The notes under the pieces were generated by a model. That model saw only the letters and a list, made by a program, of their open reading frames with translations. It searched no databases and was not told the origin of the DNA. From positions 496,001 to 560,000 of the forward strand of contig CANTFL010001451.1 in NCBI GenBank assembly GCA_947650285.1: 64,000 nt of DNA. Direction: 5' to 3'. Origin of the DNA: Hyaloperonospora brassicae. Lineage: Eukaryota > Oomycota > Peronosporomycetes > Peronosporales > Peronosporaceae. Of this stretch, positions 33,791-47,163 are shown piece by piece; the first letter of the stretch is position 1, and every line of letters starts with the position of its first letter. The position numbers and the translations under genes were made by a program.

Positions 33791-36700
33791 CTTGCAACCG
33801 GTAAATGGTATAATAGACACTTCTGCTTCTCTATCTCTTAGATTTCCAACCTTCAACTGCATTGTGATCTTTATCCTCATCTCAATTTTATTTGCGCACG
33901 GTCGTTTCCGAATTTCGATATTCAGAAGCAATATGTCGTATTATTCGTGGCGCGACATTTTATTCGGCAAAACACCCCCAATTATAATGTTTCTTGATTG
34001 ATTTTGTAACGAATTGATCCATTGCTATTTTAACCCCCTGTCAGTGTCGTCACAAAAATAAATGCAAGAAGGAACTCCCTGCGAGGAATGCTAATACGAA
34101 ATCAATAGGATATGATTATTCACTTCAATCCGATATAAACGGACGCTCCTTTTAGCTTATATATGCTATTGTATAAAGGATCGACTAGTATGTGATGCGA
34201 ATATAGATATATAAAGATGTCTATAAATTGTTTCCAGCTGCTCCTTTTGGCTGATAAAATGATAAAAGAGGCACGGATTATATATTTGTTGAAAAATATT
34301 TTTTATTTACTGACTGCTTCATTACTTCATGTATTCTTTGTTTAATTAAAGCTAACTCCATTCTCCATGGATTGACATGCTAACGGCCTTCTATAAGCCA
34401 ACCAATTTATTAAAAATATTTGTGCCTGATTCTCCACCTCTTCGGAAGAATTGAACGCTCTATAAGGTTGTTGACATTCTTTATTGCATAGCATATAAGT
34501 TCTATGGTACATGACATCGAAAATCATCACCAAAATTCAAATTTTACTCTTTAACGCTAGCTTAGTAGTACACAACTTAAATTATTCAAATCTGTTGTGT
34601 CAAGACAAACGTAAATCCCTTAGGCGCGTAATTAAAAGTCGTAAAACGATAACTATACTTTGATACGCGCAATTACAATGTCTTTTAGAGACCTTTATTA
34701 CTTGATATTGTTTATCGTTTAGTTATCTCATGAATATGGTTATGTTAATCGAGACCGAAGTCACCTCACAATTTCTGTAATAATTTTACCGTTATCAGCT
34801 ACCAATGCATCTCCTTCATCTGACAAGATTTTCTTCAACAATGTTAATTCATGTAAAGTTATTTTCATTGACACATTTTAATCACACCAACGCTATATTT
34901 ACATAGCAAACCGCTCCATGATATGCTACTATCCCGCCTACTAAGAGCACTCGTTCAATTGTATGGCAGACCCATTCAACTGATTATGTCACAAATGTTG
35001 CACATTTAAACTACTTTTATTCTCTTGTGCAGTTGTCGTATATAAAAAAACAGGCTCAACTCGTAGCTATCGCTGATAGATACCGCAAAACACAAGATCC
35101 CGCAAATGAGCGAATAAAACAAATGAAAATTCGATGCATGGAAGTTGTTGTTACTCGCAACTCATTGCGTACGTCATGTTGAAAACCATGAGTATAGGAT
35201 CACCTTGCTCTGTGCTTGAATGCAGAGTGATACAATTACTAGATTTATTTGATGTACTCCTATTTCTCCCTAGTCAAGCACAAAGCAAACTCGTCAAGAT
35301 TCAGAATTCAGCACCTTTTCTTGGACGAGCCCACGCAGAACACGAATAGTGGGGACCACACTAAGCCCAGCAGTCCCATTGTATGAAACTGCGTGATTAA
35401 ATTCGATACTTTCCCATTTTTTACAGAGCCGTTGGTTTTGCTCGTTGGGCACACTTTCTTTGACAAAAGAACGGCCCACTTATCATTTAGCAATGTACAA
35501 GCGCTTACAAGAAAGGATGGAAGCCCATTTTTTGCACGGATGCTGGCTCTCTCACCCCTGCGGTAAGCATTCCCTATGGCGATAAGGTATAAGAGTGGAT
35601 ATTATTCTATCGACAAGTGATCGGAGAAAAGGACAGAGAGTGATCGAATTTGTTAACATGACAGAGGAGATGATGTAGCGCGCGTCCAGCGAATTGTAGT
35701 TAACCCACCATACAGAATGTAGGTATGAAAATCGGCGTATTCTGTAATTTTAATTGTTTTATATTTATTTGATGTGCTTTATCTAGCTTTTCGTTCAATG
35801 GCTGAAATTTGTTAGAGGAAGGACGTTATATTAATTGTGAAGACCTCGCTTTGATTCTTCGCAGGTCGATTACGTAGAGTCAGCTCCAGTCCCTGTATAT
35901 AAGATGTGGTTGTGACGTCGTTGCTACTTTTCTTCCCACTAGGGATTGGATAGAAGGACTGAAGAAGTAGCAATACAAGGAAAAGGCTAAGGATTGCGTC
36001 ATAACGGGTCGATTTTTGGACGCCGAGATTGGACCGACGGCGCGGTGAGATGATTATTTAAAATTAAATATAGGACGCCCCGTGATCAAGGCAAGAAGTG
36101 TCCGCAAGGGTATATGTATAAGCAACTGTCATTTTAGAGGCCGTTAGGTTATTGTCCGCCAATGTTTTTGCATGTTTTTACCTACACATGTTAGCAATGA
36201 GGTAATTGCAATTTACTAATATACAACAAGCGTATTCAGAGCAACGTTATAGCAAAACTATCGTCGTATGTCTAATTTGTGAGAAAAAACGATGCACAGC
36301 ACGTTGATTGAGTATGAAGGCAATGGATCTAAGCGGACAGCATTGCCTGAGGTCGTGTCGGGCATTACTGTATTCTTCACAAAGACTGACGCCGGATTAT
36401 CACGGTTTATCGCGTTACCTTATTCAATTGGGTTTGCTACAAAATTAATGTTCATCTTTTCCATCGAAGTCGCATGGTACCGACATGTTATCTTGTTGTG
36501 CCCCTATTGAAAGTAAAAGCGGCATATGTAAGCAGCTTCAGAATTCGAATACTTGAGGCTACCGATACGTCTTTTTGTCGTTGTCCAGATTTCTTATAAT
36601 GCAGTGGCGGGAATTATCACCACTCGAGTGTTTTAGTGCTGACAAGCAATTAAATCGATCTTCTTAGAAACCGTAGCTTAAGATTTTTGACCTAGTATGC

Positions 36701-37351
36701 CGGATGAAAAAATGCCATTACGTCAATTGTAGACCCATTAGCAACAATATGGCGACGTGGTGGTGGAAAGGCAGGCTCATTTGCATGAAAGTTGCATATG
36801 AGAATTTCTAAGCTTTGACATTAATGCGCTGATATCTACCGTAGCCTTGTTTCGGGGAAAACCATATAGTGGAGAACGACTGCGCAACTTCATATCCACT
36901 TACAATTGCTTGTTCTTCCTTATAATGAGACCGAGCACGAGGGTTCCTAGTAAGCAGTTTTGCATTGATCTTGACGCATGCAAAAAGTTGTCATCGTCGT
37001 CTGTGCTAAATTTAATGCCTCCAGAGGCGCTGCATCACGAATAAATGGACGAGAATGGTAGCATTATTGCTATCAACAAAGTGAGAAGTGCGAAATCCTA
37101 AAAGAGTAAACTGTATTATTTGCGGTGCGAGGCGGTCTTGGTGATGCGTGCTTGTGGCTAATTCTGTGCTCGACGTCGTGTAATTTCTGAGACTTATGTT
37201 TTCATCAATAAGTTCCATTTGCATATTCGCAAATACAGACGAATATATAAAACAAATATCTCCAATTTATTCGGCCACATCATCTCCAAACTTCGTTCGT
37301 ACTGCCATTAATACAGCGTTGTAGTCGATCTGTGACTCTGCTGACAAACGT
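33791..37351. other. AT-rich sequence, no recognisable gene
   Basis: No frame above 72 codons with a known motif. 35294-35346 is one arm of an inverted repeat whose partner lies at 38448-38499. The rest, including 35600-37000, shows nothing I can name. 37012-37350 on the minus strand may be the decayed C-terminal end of the MULE transposase. Confidence 0.55.
35294..35346 (-). repeat. Left arm of a diverged inverted repeat
   Basis: Its reverse complement matches 38448-38499 at about 42 of 51 positions by eye. Both arms translate similarly (LRGLVQEKVLNS and LRGLVSEIVLNS), so they may be coding duplicates rather than terminal repeats. Together they bracket the MULE transposase fragment. Confidence 0.5.
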
Positions 37352-37750
37352 TCACACGGCATTCTCGAAGTAAGTACAAAAAATATTAAAATTGCGTTTG
37401 ATGATGCGCAAGGTGTGCAAGGTACAGCATTGTATGTGGAGGTCTTTACCTGTGATTTTATTCACTTGCTTCACGACATCTTGGATATTCCCACGAGCAC
37501 ACATTATCGCGACATTCAATAAACTTATTATAGCCTTTGTACAATGAATGAAGAACCACGAAATGATGTCCTTGTTCTTCACATTCACGAATTCAGTGGC
37601 TAGCGTAACGATTTTTTCGTTCCAGTCATGGCACATTAGAGAAAATATCACGCCATTGAATTTGTGGTGTCGCGAATGCGTTCCATCAAAGCCAACCACT
37701 GGAACTGTGTAATAATGTCTGCTAACAGACACTTTAAAGGTCACGAACAA
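37352..37750 (-). pseudogene. MULE (Mutator-like) transposase fragment
   Basis: A 132-codon minus-strand frame carries the MULE core. VVGFDGTHSRHHKFNGVIF holds the first catalytic Asp (family: DGTH), followed by CHDWNEKIVTLATEFV, then SWFFIHCTKA and CTLHTLRIIKRNFNIF (family: C..H.L.N....F). Upstream codons up to about 37830 continue the domain after a frameshift. The N-terminal DNA-binding part and the C-terminal catalytic Glu region are missing or unreadable. The family cuts and pastes DNA with long terminal inverted repeats. Confidence 0.8.
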
Positions 37751-40700
37751 GCGACAACTTCATTGTTTTGGTCCACTTCGAGCGCTATAGAGCTGGATCG
37801 ATTGACGCGCCTTAATTCAACCAAATGCCGGGCTAGAAGCTCATAAGATGATTTTCATTCGCCCTCCATCTCTTTTACTACCGCTTTTTATGGCTTGGTA
37901 AGTATTGGCTCGATACTTATGGAGGTGACCGCTTATTTGGCTTCGTAAGGCTTGGTTTAATACTTATGGAGGCAAGGAAGCGGACTAGCGCCACAATTGC
38001 ATTGCGCTTAACGCCCTTGTAACCTTCAATCGCACCATTGAAAGTAAAAAGAAGCTTATTTTGGCTTGATGAAGGCTCAGCAGTCGCAATGCACACAACC
38101 GAGTGACTATCGTTTATCGATAATATGTAATGCTCAGAAGATGCACCCTTCCGCTATCGCTTCGTCACGCGGAGTTCCCACGGGCACCGACTTGTGGGCA
38201 CACATACGATTTGCTTCCATTACCACACTTCTTGACCTTGCACTGTAGGTTTTGATTTTAATTAGTAGTGTCGTACTATCATAGTCGCAGCAGCGCCCGT
38301 ATGATGTTTTGGCTCTTCGACAGTACGTTGGTACCGTAAATCGCTTCCATCTCAATCTTCGCCGTTTTGGAAGACATCTTAATGTTTTAATAAATGCTTC
38401 ACATATGCAATTACCTAACCCACCAGCTACACAAACAAACAGTATACTCAACACTATTTGTGTTTTGCGTGGTCTCGTTTCAGAAATAGTGCTGAATTCT
38501 GGATTTTTGCACAAATCTACTGCTAATTCATTGCTTTGCACGGGACATATCAGCCCACGAGCAGTGTACTGTTGTTAACTGCTGCCGAATACTACTTTCC
38601 AGCGTTATATTGCTGAATTTTATCTGCCGGGGTATATTCACATTTACATTCAGATGAGTGTCGTTATTTATTATGGGGTCGTAACAATAGCGCACGCCGG
38701 CGATAAAAACAAATGAGGTGTAGACGGCCTCAAGGCACCATAAAGACCCATCTGTATACTCTCCATACCACCTTCAAGCTCATTACTTGTAGACATATCT
38801 CCGTCGGACCCGTCCTCTGCACTGCGTCCACTCATACCTTATCACAATAGTCACTACACATAGTCAGGAGAGCGGATTACGCTACGTTGGTTGTCCTCGC
38901 GTTAAAGACACAGCGCGACCAAGTGTCTTCATTTGGATCAAAAGAACTATCACGACTTGAGTCGCAGCAATGTCGAGCTAAATATAACACACTTGTTGTC
39001 CTTCATTGATACGCGGTGCCGCAGCTCTATGTCTTCACGAAATAATGCACTTGTTCATTGCTGTTATGATATGGTGTCGCATTCTTGCGTTACTCATTGC
39101 TACCCTTACATTTTCCTGGTAAGGAACTTCGAGGTCAAACCAGTGACATAATGTGATTCCCTTTGACTCACGCTATCGGTAGCAGTCTAAGCTTGCAACT
39201 TCTCTTATTGACCACCGTCCTTGGCATCCTACGCCTACCTCGTCATTATGTATACAGGTCAGGCTGTGGATGGCAAATGCAAGTACAATGAAGGCCTCGA
39301 GAGCCTGTCGGTTCTGTCGATTCGCCCTGTTCAAGCAAGCATTCCTTTTTCTTTGTCAGACACTCGTGTACGGGTAAAGGATTGGGACCCTGGCTTCCAA
39401 GATCGTTCACGCAATAGAGCGTACAAGCATGAGTTTTACAGAGTTTTATTGACCTCGTGCTTCCCCGATCTACGGTCGAGCGTAATCGACACATCGAGAC
39501 CGACTGTCTCCTTCAATCCAAACGCGTATGTTTTTTGCATCGCAAGGAAGGCCTCAACGATACCAAGAAGGACATCTCGGGAAAGGTAAGAAGCCGACTG
39601 TGGTCATATTGCCTTGAAAAACTTGATACTCTGGTAACAAACAGATCCTAGACCTTTGCCCTCCCTTATTCCTATGAGTGGATACCAAATATATGAAGAT
39701 TTGACGTCGTCGTTTGCTCTGTTTAACTACGTTTGCTCTGTTGGGGTCCGCGGATCTCATATCTACTGCCAATCGCTCACGTTATGGTCGATTGCTGACA
39801 CCCTTTCGTTTTCTTCAAGAAGAATACCAGCGCATGAACGGCGCAAGTCCCTTCCGTCATTGTCGCTCCTATTTGGCTAAGCTCTTGATCCTGCAGCCTC
39901 CATGCGTCGTTATTACTTACACGGTATAATCACGTAAATTGCAATGGCCACGGTCGTCCGCTCTTTATGCTTATAAGACTGAGAACGCCCCGTTGCTATC
40001 GAACAATAGGAGTCCAGTAATGCTCACGCGAAGACCTGACAGATACACACGTCGCTGACCGCTCTGCCGTCTCAATTGCTTGCAGTTCAGATGTACGGGA
40101 CATGACCGAGACACGCTCGACTTTCTCAAATGCGAAACGACGCGCTTTTTTGTCAGCACTTCAAGGGTTATCCAGGGCCTGAGCAGGCGTGAGACATCGG
40201 TACGCCACTTGTTTTCGTTGACGCTGATCAAACACCAGACGATACGAGGGCGAGTTCGTCTTACAGCTCCAGAAAAGTACATTGGCACACATCACGCGAA
40301 TCCGTGTCGCAAATGCATCAGATGCGCTGATCCTTCCGCGGTTGACAGCGCTCGTGCTCACAATAGTGAGAACGTGCGCTGCTTCATTGCGCTGATACAC
40401 CCGACTGCAGTCGCCGTGATGTCTACTGACGATATGATGTGTGTGCTGTCGAGCTAGTGGTATAACAAATGGACACAAGTGTCTATCCTGCTCTTCGGTA
40501 CTCTTGCTCAAGCGCAATCTGTGCACTGCTTTGTATGAGAGCAGCAGCACTTGTAGCCAAGTTACATCCACGTGCAAAGGAAGTCGCTGACCAGCTACGA
40601 CGTCGCGTCCGTAAACATGACCGTAGATAAAGGTGACGCGCGAAAGCACGCCACCTCGACGCCACTCGACGCTCATCGACTTTTTCGATCACACACGCGG

Positions 40701-42059
40701 CTTTACGCACACCGCGTCTCCTTGAAAGCACCTGGTGTGCTACGAAAACCTGCATCAGACGATGCTATGATTGCACACGCAGGACGTTCTGCTTGTCGTA
40801 TCGAGCGGCATTCGCAACAAAATGTCGTTGGACAACACCAAGTAGCGCTATCATACGCCAGGACAATGTTGCGCTGTATATGAAGTCTAGCTGTAGGAAG
40901 GCAGACGGCCACTTAGAGCTCTCCCTCGATGTGTTTGCTCGTCGATCAACTAGGCGCCTAGCGAGTGGCCACCGTTTCCAGGAAGAGACCGACCATAGTC
41001 ATAGCTTTGCGAGCTCGTACCGGTCGATCGCTCTGTACTCAAACAGTGCACCTGCTCCATCGAGGACGTGCGCTAAGCGATTGACTGGCTTTCGAACAAG
41101 TACGCGGTTCAATGTCGTACCAAAGACGTAAATCACGACGCCATGTACGTCGCGCGACTCCCACAAGGCGCTGCTTGTCGTGGCGGGATAGCAGCAGACT
41201 TCGAGAACAAGTCGACGGGTTGAAAAATCGCGGAAGACTCGATCGTCGAGACACTTCTTCCGCCATCTGTCTTCCTGCAAGGCAAAAAGAGCCCGTGGGC
41301 CGCGCTACATTGCAACTGGTCTCAGCTGAAGCGGGCGGGGGCAGCTGTCCTGAACGCCAGCGGTTCCCGCCCATTTTTGTTACCTTCCACCGTCGGGAAT
41401 GAAGCAGCTGGCTGAAGGGGGTGGACGTCGAAACGTGCTACGTCTCTCTCTTCTTTTTCTTGCGCGAACAAACCGAGATGCGTCCAAGAAGGACGTGGAG
41501 ATCTACTCGGGTTATGCTACGTACCACGCTTTGCGCTGACGTTGGCGCTAGTAATATTGGTACGTCGCGAGCGAACGGGCCCCAATACGACCGTAGCAGT
41601 GTTTACCTATCGCCGTCGCGACTGTGAACGCAGTGTGCGCCCCTTTTGATACCGCCGTCCGTCTTTGTGCGAGTCCGATCGTTACAATTACGGGGCTGAC
41701 AGGGCGTTCAAGAGGGCAAAATGGCCTTTATCTTATGCTTCCGTTAGGGCGCCTTGATTCACGTCTGGTCACAAGACGGCCGGCCCCGCGCATGAATCGC
41801 CACGCCGTGACTATCGAGCACGCACGGGGCGCAATGCGACGGCGATCGGGCCGTTGTGGCACTGTCAACAAATATTCCGTCCAGTAACGACAGTGCGTCG
41901 TCGTGCCTTGAACTGGCGATTGTCTCGAACGCGTGATATACTTCACGCGAGGCTGCAAAAACGACATGTGCATACAACGAGCAAGTTTAAATTCTTCAAT
42001 CTGATACTGGATAGTCCCATCGCATGATTGATGTGAACCAAAGGGCAGAAACGCTATCG
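37751..42059. other. Mixed intergenic sequence, no supported gene
   Basis: 37885-37975 contains two imperfect copies of a segment ending GATACTTATGGAGG / AATACTTATGGAGG. From about 39 kb the composition becomes GC-balanced, and frames of 90-171 codons appear on both strands (39221-39589 plus, 40161-40676 minus). None shows a domain or signal peptide, and they overlap each other, so none is called. Confidence 0.5.
38448..38499 (+). repeat. Right arm of the diverged inverted repeat
   Basis: Partner of 35294-35346, see there. The shared core is GTGCTGAATTCTG. Confidence 0.5.
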
Positions 42060-42075
42060 TCTCATTCGGCATTTC
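42060..42075 (+). promoter_or_regulatory. Oomycete initiator-like element upstream of 42119
   Basis: TCTCATTCGGCATTTC matches the oomycete Inr consensus GCTCATTYYNCAWTTT at 13 of 16 positions, 43 bp before the ATG. Confidence 0.5.
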
Positions 42076-42118
42076 TTCGCGCTCAACCACAAGCCCTCTC
42101 ACCCACTCGACGTGTACG

Positions 42119-42418
42119 ATGTCGGCTACTACGCTCGCCATCACCTTTCTCGTTGCTGTCATGACGCGACTTTCTATGGTCGCAGCGACTGACGCGAACG
42201 ATCAGCTCGCAGGCTCGCCGTCGAGTACGAACGGAGGGATTCTCATGGTAACGGGTGGCGGCATCGCAGTGGTCGTGGCGGTCCTGGTCGCCGTGAGAAC
42301 GTGGAAGGCCGGACGGCCCAAGACGGTGGAGCTCCACGAAGTGATGATTTCGCCCAATCGACCGGCGGGGGAGCGCTCGGACACGAAGAAGCACTTTGTC
42401 TACACGGCGCACATCTGA
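42119..42418 (+). CDS. Small secreted-route single-pass membrane protein (99 aa)
   Basis: Residues 1-23 form a clear signal peptide (MSATTLAITFLVAVMTRLSM, Ala-x-Ala site near 21-23). A short 15-residue lumenal stretch follows, then a transmembrane helix (about 40-60, GGGIAVVVAVLVAV) and a basic then acidic cytoplasmic tail of about 37 residues. The architecture is that of the larger genes at 47164, 49269 and 57932 with the eight-cysteine domain removed, and the tail contains VMISP, comparable to VVTP/VKTP in those proteins. Same strand as them. Function unknown. An initiator-like element lies 43 bp upstream. It could be a decayed paralogue, but signal peptide and helix are intact. Confidence 0.65.
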   Translation: MSATTLAITFLVAVMTRLSMVAATDANDQLAGSPSSTNGGILMVTGGGIAVVVAVLVAVRTWKAGRPKTVELHEVMISPNRPAGERSDTKKHFVYTAHI

Positions 42419-45400
42419 GCCATTGAGGTTCCTGCAGGAGGTCCGCACCCGCTTCGATCACGACGTTCCCTTGAATGCTCGACGCGAAACTTTCGCTATT
42501 TATTCGCGGTCACGAGCCACAAGTGGCGACAAAGAGACATATTTGAGACGTTTCGCATCCCGAGCGACCTCAGGACGAACCAATGAACGCTACCGAACAA
42601 TTTTGAACACGCTGCACTACGTTTGTACTGACCAGTGAATACTTTTCTTTTGTGACGGCATTTGAACAGCTAGTGCAATCCGTTTCTTGAGTCTCGCTGG
42701 CGTAAGCCGCGCGCGCAGGTTAGAGCGTTCTCGGACACGCAAAAGATATTGGAAAAAGCTGTTGCAGTAAGTGGTAGTACTTGTAGTAGCTCCTGTGTAG
42801 ATGGGTACAACTAGGACGCAGTTTCGTTTCAGCTAAAGCTCTGCACGCACACCCTGGACCCGCGAAGGCGGTAGAAGGCGCCTCATTGCGCGGGGACACC
42901 TTACATTTGGTCTCAAGCCTCGGAGGCAAAAGCCTTTGCTCTGTGTGTGTGGGCTGTAAAGTCTGGTGCACACACCACGTGCTACAAACGACAGGTGTAC
43001 AGGACGACAATTTTGCGAGTTTGAGCGCGCCTCATTGTCGTGCTGTATATACCATAGTCGGTATGTTGATACGATACAACAGCGTCATGCACACGTAGTC
43101 GGTTGTCTCGCCTTGAGAGCGCTGGGATTCGAATGGCTAGTCAGCGAGATCGTCAATCGAACGGACGTTGTAGCGTTGTCGTTGCTGCCGCGCTGCGTCA
43201 GACTCGACGCTGACTCTTCTTTTTGGTAATACGTGGTGCACGGTGCTGGCTCTTCGTGTTGACAAGCATACAAACCTGGACGTTGGGCAGATGCGTGCGA
43301 ACTTGTCGCTTGCAACGATGCGAGAAGCGAAGTAATGCCACAGAGTCGGTCATTCCTCTACGCAACCGAATCGCATGGTTGTCAAATGGCAGCTTGCACG
43401 TAAGTTGAATCACACAAAAGCACAAGTACAGCTCTGTGAGCAAGTAGACGCCAAGTGTATACAACGCCAAGTGGGAAGTACTCCTATCGTGCTACAGCTG
43501 GCTCAATGTATTGTGCTCGCATTACATCTCACCTTTATCACCAAAGCTATACTACAAAGGCCAATGACCAGAGTACGGGGTGGACCATTGAACGTTCGCA
43601 AGGAACGAGATCGACCGAAAGCCGCTGTGTTACCGGATAACATCATTGTGGCATGCCAAACACCTTCATCCTTGCGGCAATGGCTTGAAAACGCTTCCGC
43701 TAATGGTCGCCCAGCAGATGAGCTGCAGAATGAGGCAGATTCTTCCTGAGCGCACCATGTTTTTGTTGACTTTTGCACGAGCGGATGTCCTTTGGATGCT
43801 AACATCCGTACCGTGCTCCCTATCGTATCGTTGCGAGCCATTCTTTCAGTTCTCTGGCACGACAACATCCTGAGTTAGTCCTGATCACTGATGCTGCAAC
43901 AATGTGGTATTTACACGACTACGCAATTGAGTTTGTCATTCGTATCAGCGCTCACGAGCCTGCGCTACACGCCATTCACCTGGAGAAGCCCTATCGTATC
44001 ACGACCACAGCAAAGTGACAGATGCACAGATCTATGCAATTACGTATTCTATGTAAGATAAGGCATCACGCCCGCTCGAACTTTGCATCAACCCATTTGT
44101 AGTTTATTCGAGTCGAGCCGACGTGCTTAATCTAAACCGCCGCCTCAGCCTCTATCCATGTGAACGATCTGCCCAAACTGAACATCTCCCGCACAGATGT
44201 GGACATTTGCGCACTACATCGTGCTCATCTACATGACAGGCTGTCGTATGTTCTTCCATCTCTGTCCACAGTGTAGAGAAATTGCCGCTCCTTGCACTTT
44301 CGTAAGAACGATTGGCACAGCGTTTACAGAGAGAGCTGAGTCAACTGCCTAACAACATTTCACACCAAGCGTCGACACGATTGAGGCGCGTTTACTTATG
44401 GCAGTGAAACATTTATTAGACAACGTGGTCTCGAACATGTAAAGCTTGCGTATGCTTCATGTGTGTTCAAATGGGTGTCAACTGACCTGTAATCGTCATG
44501 AGATTGAGCAGCTTGGATTAATATGGTCCAACTTGTCAATCGTGGCGACTAAGTTGCATTGCCAAGCTTCTTTACCCTCGCCAAAGGTGTTCAGTAACTT
44601 CGACATGCCGCCCATGTGGTATACAGTCACGTAGCGCTTTCAACCTTTGACATTCGCGCTGGGAACCTGATCATAGATCACGTCGTCCCACGACTGCTGC
44701 GTCCATTCGATCGCGGGTGTCAAAAGCGTGATGATTTGAATACAATGAAATGTTGCTGACGTGCAGCTTCGCCTCAGCCGCGACAAGAGCGGACACATTT
44801 TCACATATAATTACCAACAAGCACATCGGACTAGCGAATGTCGACAAAGAAATACGCGTAGACGTGATGAATTGACGAGGACATGTACGTCAGTCTATCC
44901 AAAACACACCAACCATTATCGTCGTCTCAATTCATGAATGCGTTCATTGCACACGTGATGATTCGGCCACCGTGGAATCCAATGTACACGCCTGGATGCA
45001 ATCATCAAACAGGTACTGTGCCTGCTCTCTGCTTCCGTAGTGCGGTACACATCACACTAACCATTAGCTAGCGTCGCCATCTACTGACTGTAACTTGCGC
45101 AAATAAGTGCTAGTGCTGATGGGGAAGCACGCGAGCTCAATAGGTACAATAGTTGATGGTAAACGAGGACACGAGGAACGAGATCAATCGAACGCGATAA
45201 CTTGTTAGAGCGATGCTCGCGTAGAAGTGATCAATAACGACTGTGATTGCGCACACATACTGTGGCAACTCGCCGGACTGGCACCAAAGCTGCACTTCAT
45301 CGATCGACAACATTTGCGTAAAACAGTGCAGATGTAGAAGCAACAGCAGAAGCAGAAGTTGTTTGATGGATCTGTTAGCGAAGATGAATCGGGTTGACTC

Positions 45401-47055
45401 AAGCATTGTTATGACCGTTGTCGAGTGCCATGTAACGACGCAAGCCATGCAGATACACATACAAACATACCAAAACGGTACCTTTGTTTATGATGCAAGT
45501 GTAGAGACCCATGTTCTGTATGACGAAACATCGTATCGACGTTGAACCGGTATGTTACGGCGAGATGAGGCAAGCTTTAGCATTATGGAGCATTCATGTG
45601 ATGAACGTCGTAAAACGTCCGATGCACTGGAGCGTTGATTTCTTTCTATACCATATTCCCAAACATACATTCCTGGAAACGCAACATGTCCATCACAGTC
45701 GCTGCTCGGTCTGTATCACGGCACCAAGTGCTTGGCAACAAGTACATGTCTTAGACACATAGTATGCGTCGCACAGACGACACGACATGCGGATGGAAGA
45801 ATTCACTACAGTTTTTGCACCTCGGTACGTTATTATCCTCTGTGGCAAGCCATGTGTCAGCCCTCAAAGACGATATGTGCTATATGGAAAGCGTGCAACA
45901 CTACCGCCATCTGTGTCAAAGCGACTACCAGATCACACAGCAACTGTCGGTCGGGTATGCCGTCAGTGAACGCGCTCGTCTGAGTTTGGTGATACACTGT
46001 CATTGTATGTGCTCTGCCTTTACGACAAGAAAACTTACATCAGCAACACATTGGTGCATAACTTGGTTCAACCCATGTTTGCTACAACTGCACTCTGATG
46101 TGTTGACCAGCGCCACCATCCATCACGCAAGATTGTAGAGTCAATAAGCTCGAAATAGCAGTTAGCTATAGAGCACCAGGAAGCGTGGCCGATGTATGCG
46201 CGAGATCAGCTGTTGAAGTAGATCTTGCGCATACATCGACCAGACACACGTCAACAAGTTGGAAGGCTGCGCCACACTATGGACACGTGTGGTAGTGACA
46301 ATGACTCCAACTTAAGCCTTTGTGGGGGTCCGCGTGCACGTGGCACTGGCCTACCGCATCATTTGCTTCGAGATGCGCGTGCCCCTGTTCCGGCGCCATT
46401 TGACGCCACTGACTCTCACTCAGTGCGGAGACACGCGCCAGATCTAAAGAGCAACGCAACGAATGCCACTGCACGGCCCCCAGTTGTCTCGTTTGGCGGT
46501 TGTGAGATCGGCATCAGCAGCGATCGTCGCAGTTTTGACTTCCGAGGACAAGCTGGACCTATGTGTTGGACGCAACGGAACAGTGCTGCTTTGGCGCTGA
46601 TGCAAACGCATGATGACATCGGCATCGACTCTGACTACCGCATGGACTCGCACATGACGTTGTGGGCATCGAGTCTGACTACCGCATGGACCTGCCCTTC
46701 TCGATTTTTGCGGAACTCTACCAGACCGTTTGTCGCCATATTATTCTCCACGCGTACCGATTCTATTTTCTGACTAAACCCGAGTCATACTCGTCCTAAA
46801 ACTTGCCGCAGCTTGTTCATACCCTCGTGCTGACCCCCTCACGACGATATGGCGTATCCACAACGACTGCGCATTTCCCAGCAACTCCGCCAGATAGAAG
46901 CAATTGCGCACTCTCACGCGTGCGCTCGACATTCGCTGGGGCAGCGCTTGCTATCAGATCCTCACGCCTTTTTTTCTTTCGCTCAACTTGCCTTGCGCAC
47001 TTGGGCAGCACCACGAGCAGCTTGCGACGCGATGCAGAGATGACCACTGCGTTCA
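42419..47055. other. Intergenic, no supported gene
   Basis: 4.6 kb of GC-balanced sequence. Frames of up to 182 codons exist (46225-46773 plus) but overlap others and show no domain. A 26-bp string (GCATCGA-TCTGACTACCGCATGGAC) occurs twice, at 46622 and 46666, with a 44-bp period that is not a codon multiple, which argues against coding. A CAG-rich patch is at 45340-45362. Confidence 0.5.
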
Positions 47056-47071
47056 TCTCATTCTGCAATTT
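47056..47071 (+). promoter_or_regulatory. Oomycete initiator element upstream of 47164
   Basis: TCTCATTCTGCAATTT matches GCTCATTYYNCAWTTT at 15 of 16 positions, on the coding strand and 92 bp before the ATG. This is the strongest core-promoter match in the window. Confidence 0.75.
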
Positions 47072-47163
47072 GCGGCAAAGGCGATCCACCACCATCACCT
47101 TCTCCACCACCACTCGACCGCTCGAGTCAGTCTTCGCTCAGCGACGCTTGACCTCCCGCCATC

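Noticed and set aside
39221..39589. 122-codon plus-strand frame
   Set aside because: No recognisable domain, signal peptide or promoter element; might be an exon, but I cannot support it.
40161..40676. 171-codon minus-strand frame
   Set aside because: Overlaps an equally long plus-strand frame, no motif on either strand.
46225..46773. 182-codon plus-strand frame
   Set aside because: No domain or signal; an internal direct repeat has a 44-bp period, which does not respect codons.
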